A DNA stretch of 64,000 bases from positions 1 to 64,000 of the forward strand of contig NZ_JADLQN010000003.1 of assembly GCF_015477835.1 (NCBI RefSeq), read 5' to 3'. The stretch comes from Nocardia higoensis (GTDB lineage: Bacteria > Actinomycetota > Actinomycetes > Mycobacteriales > Mycobacteriaceae). The notes beneath the pieces were generated by a model. It saw only the letters and a list, made by a program, of their open reading frames with translations. It was not told the DNA's origin and did no database searches. Both the position numbers and the translations under genes were made by a program. Of the stretch, positions 16,338 through 24,597 are shown piece after piece (within the stretch, counting starts at the first letter, position 1; every line of letters begins with the position of its first letter).

Positions 16338-17110
16338 GTCTGTCTTCTCCGCTCGGTCGCAGCGCGGTGCGACCGAGCCCCGTCTTCCTGTTGGTCGTCG
16401 CGGTCACCGTGGCCGGTGGCGTGCTGGCCTGGCTCTCCGAGACCGGCAGCACGACCGCGGGTATCGGGGTGTTCGTGCTGGTGGTGGCGGGCTGGATCGT
16501 CACGCTGTGCCTGCACGAGTTCGCGCACGCCTATCTCGCCTGGCGAGCGGGCGACCGTGAAGTGGAATTGCGCGGGTACCTCACGCTCAACCCGCTGAAA
16601 TACGCCCACCCACTGCTGTCGATCGTGTTGCCGGTGGTGTTCATCGCCCTCGGCGGCTTCGGCCTGCCCGGCGGCGCGGTCTACGTGCACTCCCACAATG
16701 TGAGCCCGCGCGAACAGCGGATGATCAGCGGCGCCGGGCCCGCGGTCAACGCCGTCTGCGGTGTGGTCATCCTGCTGACCGTGACGCTGTTCGGCAGTGC
16801 CACAAGCCATTCCGCGTTCTGGTACGGCCTGGCGTTCCTCGGCTTCCTCCAGGTCACCGCCACGCTGCTGAACCTGCTGCCCATTCCCGGCCTCGACGGC
16901 TACGGCATCCTCGAGCCCTCGCTGAGCTACCAGACCCGCCGTTCGCTCGATCAACTCAAGCCGCTGGGCATGCTGCTGCTGTTCGCGCTCATCCTCACCC
17001 CGGCGGTGAACGGTCCGTTCTTCGACGCGATCTACGCGATCTGCGAACTGTTCGGCGTGCCGGATCTGTGGGTGGCGCGCGGGGCGGGGCTCGTCCGGTT
17101 CTGGATGTGA
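16334..17110 (+). CDS. Site-2 protease family (M50) membrane metalloprotease
   Basis: Polytopic membrane protein of 258 residues that should cleave other membrane proteins within the bilayer. Zinc ligands are in the HExxH motif CLHEFAHAYLAW (His61, Glu62, His65) and in NLLPIPGLDGYG (about residues 180-191), the canonical NxxPxxxxDG element. Hydrophobic segments flank both. There is no PDZ domain, so it belongs to the short Rv0359-like group. It overlaps the preceding gene by four bases (ATGA), which makes the two one operon. The following FUSC gene is convergent, with a hairpin between them. Substrate unknown. Confidence 0.88.
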   Translation: MSLSSPLGRSAVRPSPVFLLVVAVTVAGGVLAWLSETGSTTAGIGVFVLVVAGWIVTLCLHEFAHAYLAWRAGDREVELRGYLTLNPLKYAHPLLSIVLPVVFIALGGFGLPGGAVYVHSHNVSPREQRMISGAGPAVNAVCGVVILLTVTLFGSATSHSAFWYGLAFLGFLQVTATLLNLLPIPGLDGYGILEPSLSYQTRRSLDQLKPLGMLLLFALILTPAVNGPFFDAIYAICELFGVPDLWVARGAGLVRFWM

Positions 17111-17132
17111 GCTTCGGCGAGCGGTGAACCGG

Positions 17133-17159
17133 GCTCCGGTCGCGACGGGCGACCGGAGC
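17133..17159. terminator. Hairpin terminator between site-2 protease and FUSC genes
   Basis: Perfect 11-bp stem GCTCCGGTCGC / GCGACCGGAGC with a 5-nt loop, located between the convergent genes. Confidence 0.6.
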
Positions 17160-17246
17160 GCTTCCGGTGTCCGGCCGCGGCACCCCTCGTCGCCCCGGCC
17201 ACCGCCGACGCTACGAGTGAGAACGCCGGTGATCGCGAGTAGCGCA

Positions 17247-18404
17247 CTACTCGATCGAATGGTGGGGGCGGACATAGGGATTGGGGACCGTCGGCGGCAG
17301 CAACGCGATCGCCGATATGCGCTGCATCCCACAGGCCTGCATCAGGTCCACCAGAATCGAGCGGACCTGCGCGAAAACCACGTGCGCGGACAGTCCGGCG
17401 CCTTCGACGAGTTCCGGGCGCGCCTGCCGGGCCACCGAGCGCAGCACCCGCGCGGCCTCGGCCTGATCCGGTTGTTCGCCCGGCTCGGCCAGGATCGAGC
17501 GGCGCACCACGTCGACGGCCTCGGACAGGGCGGCGACCACCTCGATCAGGCGCGGATCGAGGATCTCGTCGTCGCGGACCAGCGTCAGCGAACGGCGCAG
17601 CAGCACTCTGGTGTTGCGTACCGCGTTGTCGACCGGGTCGGCGGTGGCGCGCAGGCGGTCCAGGCGCGGGCGGGAATTCCAGTAGAGCGGGGAGATCCGG
17701 CTGATCTCCTTGCCGCCCTCCAGACTCGACCGCAGTGATTCGATGGCCGACTGCGTGCCGCGAACGGTCTCGAGTGCGTGACCGATCTTGCGCGGGTCCT
17801 GTTCGAGCAGGCCGTCCGCGCTGTCCGCCAGCGCCTCCTGCACCACCTTCAGCACGTTCCCGGCGTGCTCGCGGGCCCGGCGCACCGGATGCGCCGGGAT
17901 CGCCGCGACCACGACGACGCCCACCAGGCCACCGACCAGCGCGTCGATCATGCGGTCGAAACTCGCGTTCGACGAAGGCGGCATGAGCGTGGCGACCAGC
18001 ACCGCCGAACCGGCCGCCTGGATGCTGATGATCGAACCGCCGTCGACGAACACCGCCAGGGCCATGGCGACGACCACCACCAGCGCGATCTGCCAGACGC
18101 CGGTGCCCACCGCGGAGATGAACAGGTCGCCGATGCCGATGCCCACCGCGACGCCGACCACCAGCTCCGCCGAGCGCCGGATCTTCGCCCCGAACGACAG
18201 GCCGATCGAGATGACGGCGGCGGTAGGAGCGAAGAACGGGTTGAGATGGCCGATCACGTTGTGCGCGATGAACCAGGCCAGCGCCGCGCCGAGCGCGCAC
18301 TGCACGATCGGTAGCGCGGACAACCGCAGCCGCGCCCAGGAGGCGCGCAATCGCTGCGCGCCGCTCGCCCTGGCCGCTCCGAAGCGGGAGTCCGCGCGGG
18401 TCAC
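17247..18404 (-). CDS. FUSC-family membrane protein (aromatic-acid-exporter-like)
   Basis: About 385 residues. The N-terminal half has about six hydrophobic segments arranged as in fusaric-acid-resistance/aromatic-acid exporter proteins: LPIVQCALGAALAWFIAHNV, then PFFAPTAAVISIGLSFGAK with the family's APTAAV-type motif, LVVGVAVGIGIGDLF, and IALVVVVAMALAVFVDGG. The C-terminal half (from about residue 170) is a soluble helical domain. It probably exports an aromatic or amphipathic compound; the substrate is unknown. The GTG start lies just after the stop of the DUF3151 gene (7 bases), suggesting coupling. A longer upstream start would run into DUF3151 coding sequence. Confidence 0.78.
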   Translation of the reverse strand: MTRADSRFGAARASGAQRLRASWARLRLSALPIVQCALGAALAWFIAHNVIGHLNPFFAPTAAVISIGLSFGAKIRRSAELVVGVAVGIGIGDLFISAVGTGVWQIALVVVVAMALAVFVDGGSIISIQAAGSAVLVATLMPPSSNASFDRMIDALVGGLVGVVVVAAIPAHPVRRAREHAGNVLKVVQEALADSADGLLEQDPRKIGHALETVRGTQSAIESLRSSLEGGKEISRISPLYWNSRPRLDRLRATADPVDNAVRNTRVLLRRSLTLVRDDEILDPRLIEVVAALSEAVDVVRRSILAEPGEQPDQAEAARVLRSVARQARPELVEGAGLSAHVVFAQVRSILVDLMQACGMQRISAIALLPPTVPNPYVRPHHSIE

Positions 18405-18411
18405 TCCCGGG

Positions 18412-18855
18412 TCAGTCGAGGCCCAGCTCGGCCGCCGCCCGCGGATCACAGTCCTCGAGCAGATCCAGGCAGCGGGCGTACTCGTCGTTCTCGCCGATGG
18501 CCTTGGCCGCCCGCGCCAGCGCACCGACGCTGCGCAGGAAGCCCTGGTTGGGCTCGTGGCTCCACGGCACCGGGCCGAAACCCTTCCAGCCGTTGCGGCG
18601 CAACAGGTCCAGGCCCCGGTGGTATCCGGTGCGGGCGAAGGCGTAGGCCGAGACGATGTCGTGGTTGACCGCGGCGTCCGCGGCCGCGCCGCGCTCGAGC
18701 GCGGCTTCGGCCAGATACGCCCACGCGATCGAGGCAGCCGGATGTTCGGCCACCACCTGAACGGGGTCGGCCTTGTTCAGCAAGGCCTCCTCCGCCTCGG
18801 AGTTTTCGGGTAGCAACACCGGCTGGGGTCCGAGCAGGTCTCCGAACGAGGTCAT
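18412..18855 (-). CDS. DUF3151 family protein (Rv0360c-like)
   Basis: Cytoplasmic protein of 147 residues belonging to DUF3151, conserved in mycolic-acid actinobacteria with unknown role. It starts MTSFGDLLGPQPVLLPENS and contains the conserved helical segments AWAYLAEAALERG, VSAYAFARTGYHRGLDLLRR and GYHRGL...NGWKGFGPVPWSH, ending in CDPRAAAELGLD. An alternative ATG three codons upstream (MNR...) is equally possible, since neither has a clear ribosome site. The location, divergent from the Rv0361-like gene, matches Rv0360c/Rv0361. The FUSC gene follows after 7 bases, so the two are probably cotranscribed. Confidence 0.85.
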   Translation of the reverse strand: MTSFGDLLGPQPVLLPENSEAEEALLNKADPVQVVAEHPAASIAWAYLAEAALERGAAADAAVNHDIVSAYAFARTGYHRGLDLLRRNGWKGFGPVPWSHEPNQGFLRSVGALARAAKAIGENDEYARCLDLLEDCDPRAAAELGLD

Positions 18856-18976
18856 GCGGTTCATTGTGCACCGGTTCGCCCGGGCCGCGGCGACGGGGGA
18901 ATCGGTGCCCCCACCCCGCGCGGTCGATAGGCTGGCCGTCGAGTTCACTTCAGATCGGCGCGAGCAAGGGGTAGTG

Positions 18977-21721
18977 GTGTCCGACCCGAACGACGAGAAG
19001 AACCCGGCGCGCGAGGGCGCCGGTTCCGGCGCCCGGCCGGACGCGGCCACCGAATCGAGTGCCGCCACCGGCCGCCCGGCGCCCGCCGACTCGTCCGGTT
19101 CGACCTCCTCGACCACCGAAACCCCTGGTCGGCAGCCGGGTTCGACCAGCACCTCCGACGACGCGACGGCCTCGTCCGCCCCTGCGGCCGGGTCCACGGC
19201 CGGTGGTTCGGCCCCCAGCGGGCAGGATGAGTGGGAACGTCCGGACTCGGCCGCAGGCGAGGGCGCCGCCCGTACTCAGGGAGCCCCGTTCACCCGCACG
19301 ACCGTCGTCGGTGGCGAGCGGCCGCCCGCGCCCGCAACCGGTGCGCCGCGCCCGGCCGCGGGGGCGGCGGACGGACCGGAGCCGACTCCTGCGGGCGAGC
19401 GGCCCGGTTCGGCCGCGGATTCCGGCAACCCGGCCGCATCTGGCGCGCCGACATCCGGCAATCCCTCGGCCGCGAGCGATCCCAGCGGTCACGCGCCCAC
19501 CCAGCAGATCCCTCTGCCCGGCACCGCGGCGACCTCTTCCCCGGCGACAGATCCCTCGTCCGACGTCGAGGCGGCGAGCGGAACGGATTCGAGCGATTCC
19601 GCGCCCACGCGGAAGATCGCGCGCCCAGGGGCCGAATCGCCGAACGGTTCAGCGGAACGGGCGGCGGAGGCGAAGCCGGATGCGGGCACAGCGAAGCCGG
19701 ATGCGGGCGCAGAGCCGACCGCCGAGGCGGCGGCTTCCGGCGCGGAATCGGCCCCGGAGGCGGCGGCCCCCGGCCCGGCGTCGGTGCCCGATGCGAAGCG
19801 CCACGACGAGGCCGTCACTCAGCGGATCGATTCGTCGCAGGGGGGCGGTGCGGCGACGGCCACCGCTGCCGGTTCTCCGGGTCCCACGGAAGACGAACCG
19901 GGGTCGGAGCAGTACAAGGACGCGAGCGCGCCTGCCGCCGCCGATTCGACGGCCGACGCGAAAGCCACGGTCTCGGATGCGGCGAACGATGCCGAGACAC
20001 CGACGGCCGGGAACCCGCCCGAGGGCTCCGGCACGACACAGGCGGCTTCGGACGGGGAGCGCACCGGCGTCGGCGAGGGGACGAAAGACGCTGAGCCCGA
20101 AGAAGACAGCACCGCGAATCCGATACCACCCGGTTCGGAGCGGACACCGGCTGCAGCGACCACATCTGCTTCCGCGAACGACCAGGGCGATCCGGATCGG
20201 ACCGTGTCCATTCCGGCCGCGCCTCCAGCGGATGCGGGTCGGGTGGACGGCGGGGACGACGCCGTCGGCGGTCGAGCGGGTGGCGAACAGCCGGGCACGG
20301 GCGATGCGGATGCCGACGCGCCCACGGCGGTGATCCGACGGGACGATGTCACCTCGGCCGCGACGGCGGCGGCCGGTGCGGCGGGTTCCGCCGCTCGGGC
20401 TGCCGGGCCGGACGCGCCGTCGGCGGATACGAACCAGACGGTGGTGATTCGGCGGTCCGACCTCCCCGGGAAGCCGGGCCGGGCCGCTGAGGGCGCGAAG
20501 GGTTCGCACGCGCAGGCCCCGGCCGGAGAGCGGAAGGCCGGACACCAACCGGACCTCCCGGGTGACGCGGGTGCGGCCGACGACACGGCGACAGTCGCCA
20601 TGCCGATGGTTCCGATCGAGGATCAGAAGACGACAGCGCTGCCGATCCAGCGACCGGATCAGACCGATCGGGTGACCGGGCGGCCGCCGTTGAGCAAGCC
20701 GCCGAGCACGCCGCGTCCCACGTCGGGGCCCAGGCAGGCCGGGTCCAAGCAGGCCGGGCCCTCGGGTCCACCGCCCGCCGGGCCGCATGGTCCCGAGCAG
20801 GGCAGACCGCAGGGACCGACGACCCCGGGCAGGCCGTCTGCCCCCGGTCAAGGCGGACCCCAGGGGGCGGGACGCGGCGGGCCGCCGAACTCCGGGCACG
20901 GCGGGCCGCAAGGACTCGTCAAGGGCGGGACGCAAGGTCCGGGACAGGGCGGACCCCAGGGCCCCGGCGCGCAAGGCGGTGCGCAGAGTTCGCCGCAGGG
21001 CGGTCCCCAGCGTCCGGCTCCGACGCAGGGTCATCAGCAGGGCCCCGGTCAGGGCGGTCCCCAGCGACCCCAGCACGGCGCACAGCAAGGCCCCGTCCGG
21101 GTCGGACCGGGCGGTCCGCCGCTGGTGAAGTCGGGCAGCGCCCCCTCTCCGGCGGATCAGAACGCGACCCGCCCCGCTCAACCGCTCGACGATCGGCCAC
21201 GGCAGATCGCACAGCCACAGCGGGTGCCACCGGCTTCCGCGCCGCCTGCCGCGCAGGCGAAGGCGAAGGCGGAGTCCGAGGCCGGACAGTCGCGACGGTG
21301 GCTGCTCGCGGTCGGTGCGGCGGTGGTGCTCGTGCTGGCGTTGATCGGTGTGGCGGCGACGGTCATCGGCGGCGGTGACTCGCCGGAGGACCAGGTGCGG
21401 ACCGCCATCGGCGACTACACCTCGGCACTCCACGACGGCGACCTGGAGGGCCTGCGCGACAGCACCTGCGGGACGTTGCACGACTTCTACCGGGATCTGC
21501 CCGCGGACCAGTTCGCCGGGGTGCATCAACTGTCGGTGGACCAGGGCAGCATTCCGGTGGTGGCCAGCGTGGACGCCATCAAGATCACCGACAGCACCGC
21601 GCTGGCACTGGCGACGGTGTACACCGCCGCGGATCCGGGGAATCGTTCGCAGCGGACGTTCGATCTGGAGAACACCGGGGAGGGCTGGAAGGTATGCGAC
21701 CGGCCCACCGAGTCGCCGTGA
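18977..21721 (+). CDS. Rv0361-family membrane protein with very long low-complexity N-terminus
   Basis: A 914-residue type II-like membrane protein. Residues 1 to about 770 are low complexity: first Ala/Ser/Pro/Asp/Glu-rich, then (about 585-730) Gly/Pro/Gln-rich with units such as GQGGPQGP. One membrane segment follows near residues 775-797 (WLLAVGAAVVLVLALIGVAA). The extracytoplasmic C-terminal domain of about 110 residues begins SPEDQVRTAIGDYTSALHDG, contains two cysteines (DSTCGTL; WKVCDRP) and resembles the NTF2-like DUF4878 group. M. tuberculosis Rv0361 is much shorter, about 275 residues, so the disordered part is greatly expanded here. Repeated (A/P)TQQIPLPG, DEAVTQRIDSS and TAVIRRDDV-like patches could be recognition motifs. 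The GTG start has AAGGGG 7 bases upstream. Confidence 0.8.
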   Translation: MSDPNDEKNPAREGAGSGARPDAATESSAATGRPAPADSSGSTSSTTETPGRQPGSTSTSDDATASSAPAAGSTAGGSAPSGQDEWERPDSAAGEGAARTQGAPFTRTTVVGGERPPAPATGAPRPAAGAADGPEPTPAGERPGSAADSGNPAASGAPTSGNPSAASDPSGHAPTQQIPLPGTAATSSPATDPSSDVEAASGTDSSDSAPTRKIARPGAESPNGSAERAAEAKPDAGTAKPDAGAEPTAEAAASGAESAPEAAAPGPASVPDAKRHDEAVTQRIDSSQGGGAATATAAGSPGPTEDEPGSEQYKDASAPAAADSTADAKATVSDAANDAETPTAGNPPEGSGTTQAASDGERTGVGEGTKDAEPEEDSTANPIPPGSERTPAAATTSASANDQGDPDRTVSIPAAPPADAGRVDGGDDAVGGRAGGEQPGTGDADADAPTAVIRRDDVTSAATAAAGAAGSAARAAGPDAPSADTNQTVVIRRSDLPGKPGRAAEGAKGSHAQAPAGERKAGHQPDLPGDAGAADDTATVAMPMVPIEDQKTTALPIQRPDQTDRVTGRPPLSKPPSTPRPTSGPRQAGSKQAGPSGPPPAGPHGPEQGRPQGPTTPGRPSAPGQGGPQGAGRGGPPNSGHGGPQGLVKGGTQGPGQGGPQGPGAQGGAQSSPQGGPQRPAPTQGHQQGPGQGGPQRPQHGAQQGPVRVGPGGPPLVKSGSAPSPADQNATRPAQPLDDRPRQIAQPQRVPPASAPPAAQAKAKAESEAGQSRRWLLAVGAAVVLVLALIGVAATVIGGGDSPEDQVRTAIGDYTSALHDGDLEGLRDSTCGTLHDFYRDLPADQFAGVHQLSVDQGSIPVVASVDAIKITDSTALALATVYTAADPGNRSQRTFDLENTGEGWKVCDRPTESP

Positions 21722-21801
21722 TCCCGCCCCGGCGCGCCCGGTAGCGGTCGTCACACTCACCTGGTCAACCGGCCGTCCCGGCCACTAACATGGCCGGGAT
21801 C

Positions 21802-22884
21802 ATGGGCAGTGAACAGACGATGACGGCACCGGAAACCGACGCTTCAGCGCTGGGGTCGCCGGGGATCACAGCAACAGAGACGCTGGCGGGGCGCCGTTTT
21901 CTGATGCGCGACCCCTATCACGTGGGCCGGGAGAAGGTGCGCGAGTTCGCGCGGGCGGTGCAGAACAGGCACGGCGCGCACCAGTCCGACGCCGACGCCA
22001 ACCGGCTCGGCTTCGAGCGGCTCATCGCCCCGCCCACCTTCTCCTCGGTGATCGGTATGGCGGCCACGAACGCACTGCTCGACTCGGTGCTGCTGGAATA
22101 CGACCTGGCCCAGGTGCTGCAGACCGATCAGACCTTCGAGTTGCGCCGTCCGTTCCTGCCCGGCGACGCCATCCGCACCCAGGTGATCATCGAGTCGATC
22201 CGTACCTTCGGCGATAACGATTTCATCTGCGTGCGCGCCGAGATGACCGATCAGCACGACGAGATCGTGCAGATCGCCACGACCACGATCGTCGCCCGTC
22301 GCGGTGCGGAGATCGATCCGGACCTGGCGAAGATGGTGCAGAACATCTTCATGCATTCCCGACCGGTCACCCCAGCCGCCGATCTCGCCGAGTCGGGCGC
22401 GCTGATCGCGCTCGACGGCGAGAGTCCGGAGGCGCGCATGGCCGACCTGCCCCAGGTGCACACCGCCGCGGCCTTCGCCGAACTCGCCGAAGGCGACCGA
22501 CTGCCCGCCGGCAGCGCCCGGCTGACCCGCGGCGACCTGGTCAACTACGCCGGCGTCGCGGGCGACCCCAATCCGATCCACTTCAGCGAGGAGGCCGCCC
22601 GGCTGGTCGGCCTGCCGACGGTGGTCGCGCACGGAATGCTCACCATGGGCCTGACCGCCGACTACCTGACCTCCTGGCTCGGCGATCCGGCCGCGATCGA
22701 GACGTTCAGCGTCCGCTTCTCCGGGTTCGTCCCGGTAGATGTCCAGAAGCCGGCCCTCATCGAGTTCTCCGGCAAGATCAAGTCGCTGCACCCCGATCGC
22801 CGCGCCGCCACCGTGATGCTCGGCGCGACGTCCCAGGGCCGCAAGCTCTTCGGCCGCGCGATCGCCGACGTCCGGCTCTCTTGA
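21802..22884 (+). CDS. Fused HadA/HadB-type (3R)-hydroxyacyl-ACP dehydratase (double hotdog), copy 2
   Basis: Same two-hotdog architecture as the gene near 8 kb. The HadA-like N-terminal half starts DPYHVGREKVREFARAVQN. The HadB-like C-terminal MaoC half has GDPNPIHFSEEAARLVGLP with catalytic Asp and His, then VVAHGMLTMGLTADYLTSWL. The linker between the halves (about residues 175-215) is Ala-rich. About 360 residues. Possible ATG starts are 12 bases upstream (MAGI) or 18 bases downstream (MTAPETD); no ribosome site decides. The two copies are clear paralogues but differ throughout, so the duplication is old. Expected role: dehydration of (3R)-hydroxyacyl chains in meromycolate or other lipid synthesis, in the cytoplasm. 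Confidence 0.83.
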   Translation: MGSEQTMTAPETDASALGSPGITATETLAGRRFLMRDPYHVGREKVREFARAVQNRHGAHQSDADANRLGFERLIAPPTFSSVIGMAATNALLDSVLLEYDLAQVLQTDQTFELRRPFLPGDAIRTQVIIESIRTFGDNDFICVRAEMTDQHDEIVQIATTTIVARRGAEIDPDLAKMVQNIFMHSRPVTPAADLAESGALIALDGESPEARMADLPQVHTAAAFAELAEGDRLPAGSARLTRGDLVNYAGVAGDPNPIHFSEEAARLVGLPTVVAHGMLTMGLTADYLTSWLGDPAAIETFSVRFSGFVPVDVQKPALIEFSGKIKSLHPDRRAATVMLGATSQGRKLFGRAIADVRLS

Positions 22885-22891
22885 GCCGAGC

Positions 22892-22917
22892 GCGCCGGAC
22901 CGCGCGCGGTCCGGCGC
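22892..22917. terminator. Bidirectional hairpin terminator
   Basis: Arms GCGCCGGACC / GGTCCGGCGC, 10 bp, perfect, with a GCGCGC loop that can extend the dyad fully. It lies between the convergent HadA/HadB-type and DUF4185 genes. Confidence 0.7.
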
Positions 22918-22923
22918 CGGTGA

Positions 22924-24378
22924 TCACCCCAGTTCGGCGCGCATCAGGTAGACGTTGTAGTCGCTCCAGGTCGAGATGGTGAAATACAGCTCGTTGCCGC
23001 GGGACCAAGGATGGATGAAACCGCCGTAGAGCTCGGGGTGGTCGAGCACGGTCACCGTGGGTGAGGGCGCGGACCACGCGCCCTGCGGGGTGGCCGACTC
23101 GCGCACCACGATGGCGGCGCGGGCGGTGTCGAGGTAGCTCATCTGCCAGACACCCCGGTCGGCCGCGTAGCGCACCGACAACTCACCTACCGGCGCGTCC
23201 ACGACCGGGGTCGCCCCCGCCGCGCCCCCGACCGGGGTCCACTGTCCGTCCCGCCAGTACTGGTAGGCGGTGGTGTTGAGGATCTGGTCCTTGGCGACCC
23301 TGGCCAGCCCGACCGAGCCGAGCCGGGTGCTCGGCGTGCCGAACATGTAGACGTGCTCGCCGTGCGGAACCATCGCGCTCACCTGGAAACTCGCCAAGCC
23401 GAAGATGTTGTCCCAGCGGGCGTGGCGGTCCTTGGTCCAGGTCTGCCCGCCGTCGTCGGAGTAGGCGATGCCGCCGTAGTTCGTGTAGAAGGTGCCGGGC
23501 AGGCTGTTCCAGGTGCGCAGCGACATGTAGCTCATGTACTGCCTGCCGTCGATCGCGAACCCGGAAGTCGGGATGGTGGTCATCTCGATGTTGTCGAGTT
23601 TGCGGCTGGAGAGCACCTCGGCGGCGTGGCAGCGGCTGTCGGTGACCATTCGGTCGAAGACCATGCCGTCGGACAGGTCGGTGTCGGTGCTGAAGGCCAG
23701 CACATTGCTGCGCCAGTCCCCGCCGAAGCCGCCGGGCGGATGGAAGCCGCGCCCCACGGTGTCGCCGAAGGCGACGGCGATCTCCCCGGGCCCGCTCTCC
23801 CACATGATGCCCAGGTCGGTGCCGTCGACCTGCCAGCGCTTGTCGGTGCGGTTCACCGAGTTCGCACCGGTCTGCTTGGCGATCTCCTGCACCCGGAGGA
23901 CGTGCGGCGCGGCGGGTGCGACCGCACGCGGAGCCGCCTCGGTGGGCGGGGTGACCGGTGCGGGCGGCGGCGGGCCCTCACCCGGATCGGGGCTGGGACC
24001 GGGGAGCGCGAAGTGGAACGGCTGGGGATTCAGCAGGAGCTGCGGGATCCCGAGCTGTTCGGCGAGATTCGGCGGCGGCTCGGGCAGATCGGTGAGATCG
24101 GGACAGGGGTTGTCGCACGGGTTCTCCGGCAGCGCCATCTCGACGCGCACCGGTTCCGGCTCGGGCGCTTGCGGCGGCAGCACGGTGATCACCGGATACG
24201 GGATCGGCATCTCGACCGTCTCGGGAATCAGATCCTCGTGCACCGGAACGGGATCGGTGACGCAGGGGCCGGTGCCGGGAATGGGCACGCGCTCGTCCGG
24301 CGTGGCCCACGCCGAACCCTGGTGCAACACAACGAACAAACCCGCGGCGCCGAGCGCGGCGCTCACCCGCATGGACAT
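22924..24378 (-). CDS. Secreted DUF4185 protein, possible endo-D-arabinanase (GH183-like)
   Basis: Exported protein of 484 residues. Residues 1-25 are a signal peptide ending in QGSAWA. A Pro-rich region with paired cysteines (ENPCDNPCPDL) follows to about residue 170, then the DUF4185 beta-propeller-like domain to the end. Visible family features are DKRWQVDGTDLGIMWES, AVAFGDTVGRGFHPPGG, WRSNVLAFSTDTDLSDG, MSYMSLRTWNS and GIAYSDDGGQTWTKD. DUF4185 includes enzymes described as GH183 endo-D-arabinanases (for example Rv3707c), so cleavage of arabinogalactan or lipoarabinomannan arabinan is plausible but unproven for this sequence. The start has GAGAGGTTGCG before ATG. The neighbour downstream in its operon direction is terminated; upstream lies the embR-like gene on the same strand, 219 bases away. 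Confidence 0.72.
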   Translation of the reverse strand: MSMRVSAALGAAGLFVVLHQGSAWATPDERVPIPGTGPCVTDPVPVHEDLIPETVEMPIPYPVITVLPPQAPEPEPVRVEMALPENPCDNPCPDLTDLPEPPPNLAEQLGIPQLLLNPQPFHFALPGPSPDPGEGPPPPAPVTPPTEAAPRAVAPAAPHVLRVQEIAKQTGANSVNRTDKRWQVDGTDLGIMWESGPGEIAVAFGDTVGRGFHPPGGFGGDWRSNVLAFSTDTDLSDGMVFDRMVTDSRCHAAEVLSSRKLDNIEMTTIPTSGFAIDGRQYMSYMSLRTWNSLPGTFYTNYGGIAYSDDGGQTWTKDRHARWDNIFGLASFQVSAMVPHGEHVYMFGTPSTRLGSVGLARVAKDQILNTTAYQYWRDGQWTPVGGAAGATPVVDAPVGELSVRYAADRGVWQMSYLDTARAAIVVRESATPQGAWSAPSPTVTVLDHPELYGGFIHPWSRGNELYFTISTWSDYNVYLMRAELG

Positions 24379-24597
24379 CGCAACCTCTCGTGTCGGAAAC
24401 CGCTCGCGATCAGCGGCAGGCCTGTGATCAGCGCAGACCCTACCCGGCACACAGGGTTCCGCGGGCGCGAACTCCGACGACGGCGGCGCCCGGCGCGGCG
24501 ACCCCCGCCTGTACCGGGGCAGGAGGACGCCGCGTCAGGACGATGCCGGATCAGGACGCGGCACCGAGACGACGCCCGCGCTGCGCGGGCACCGCGG

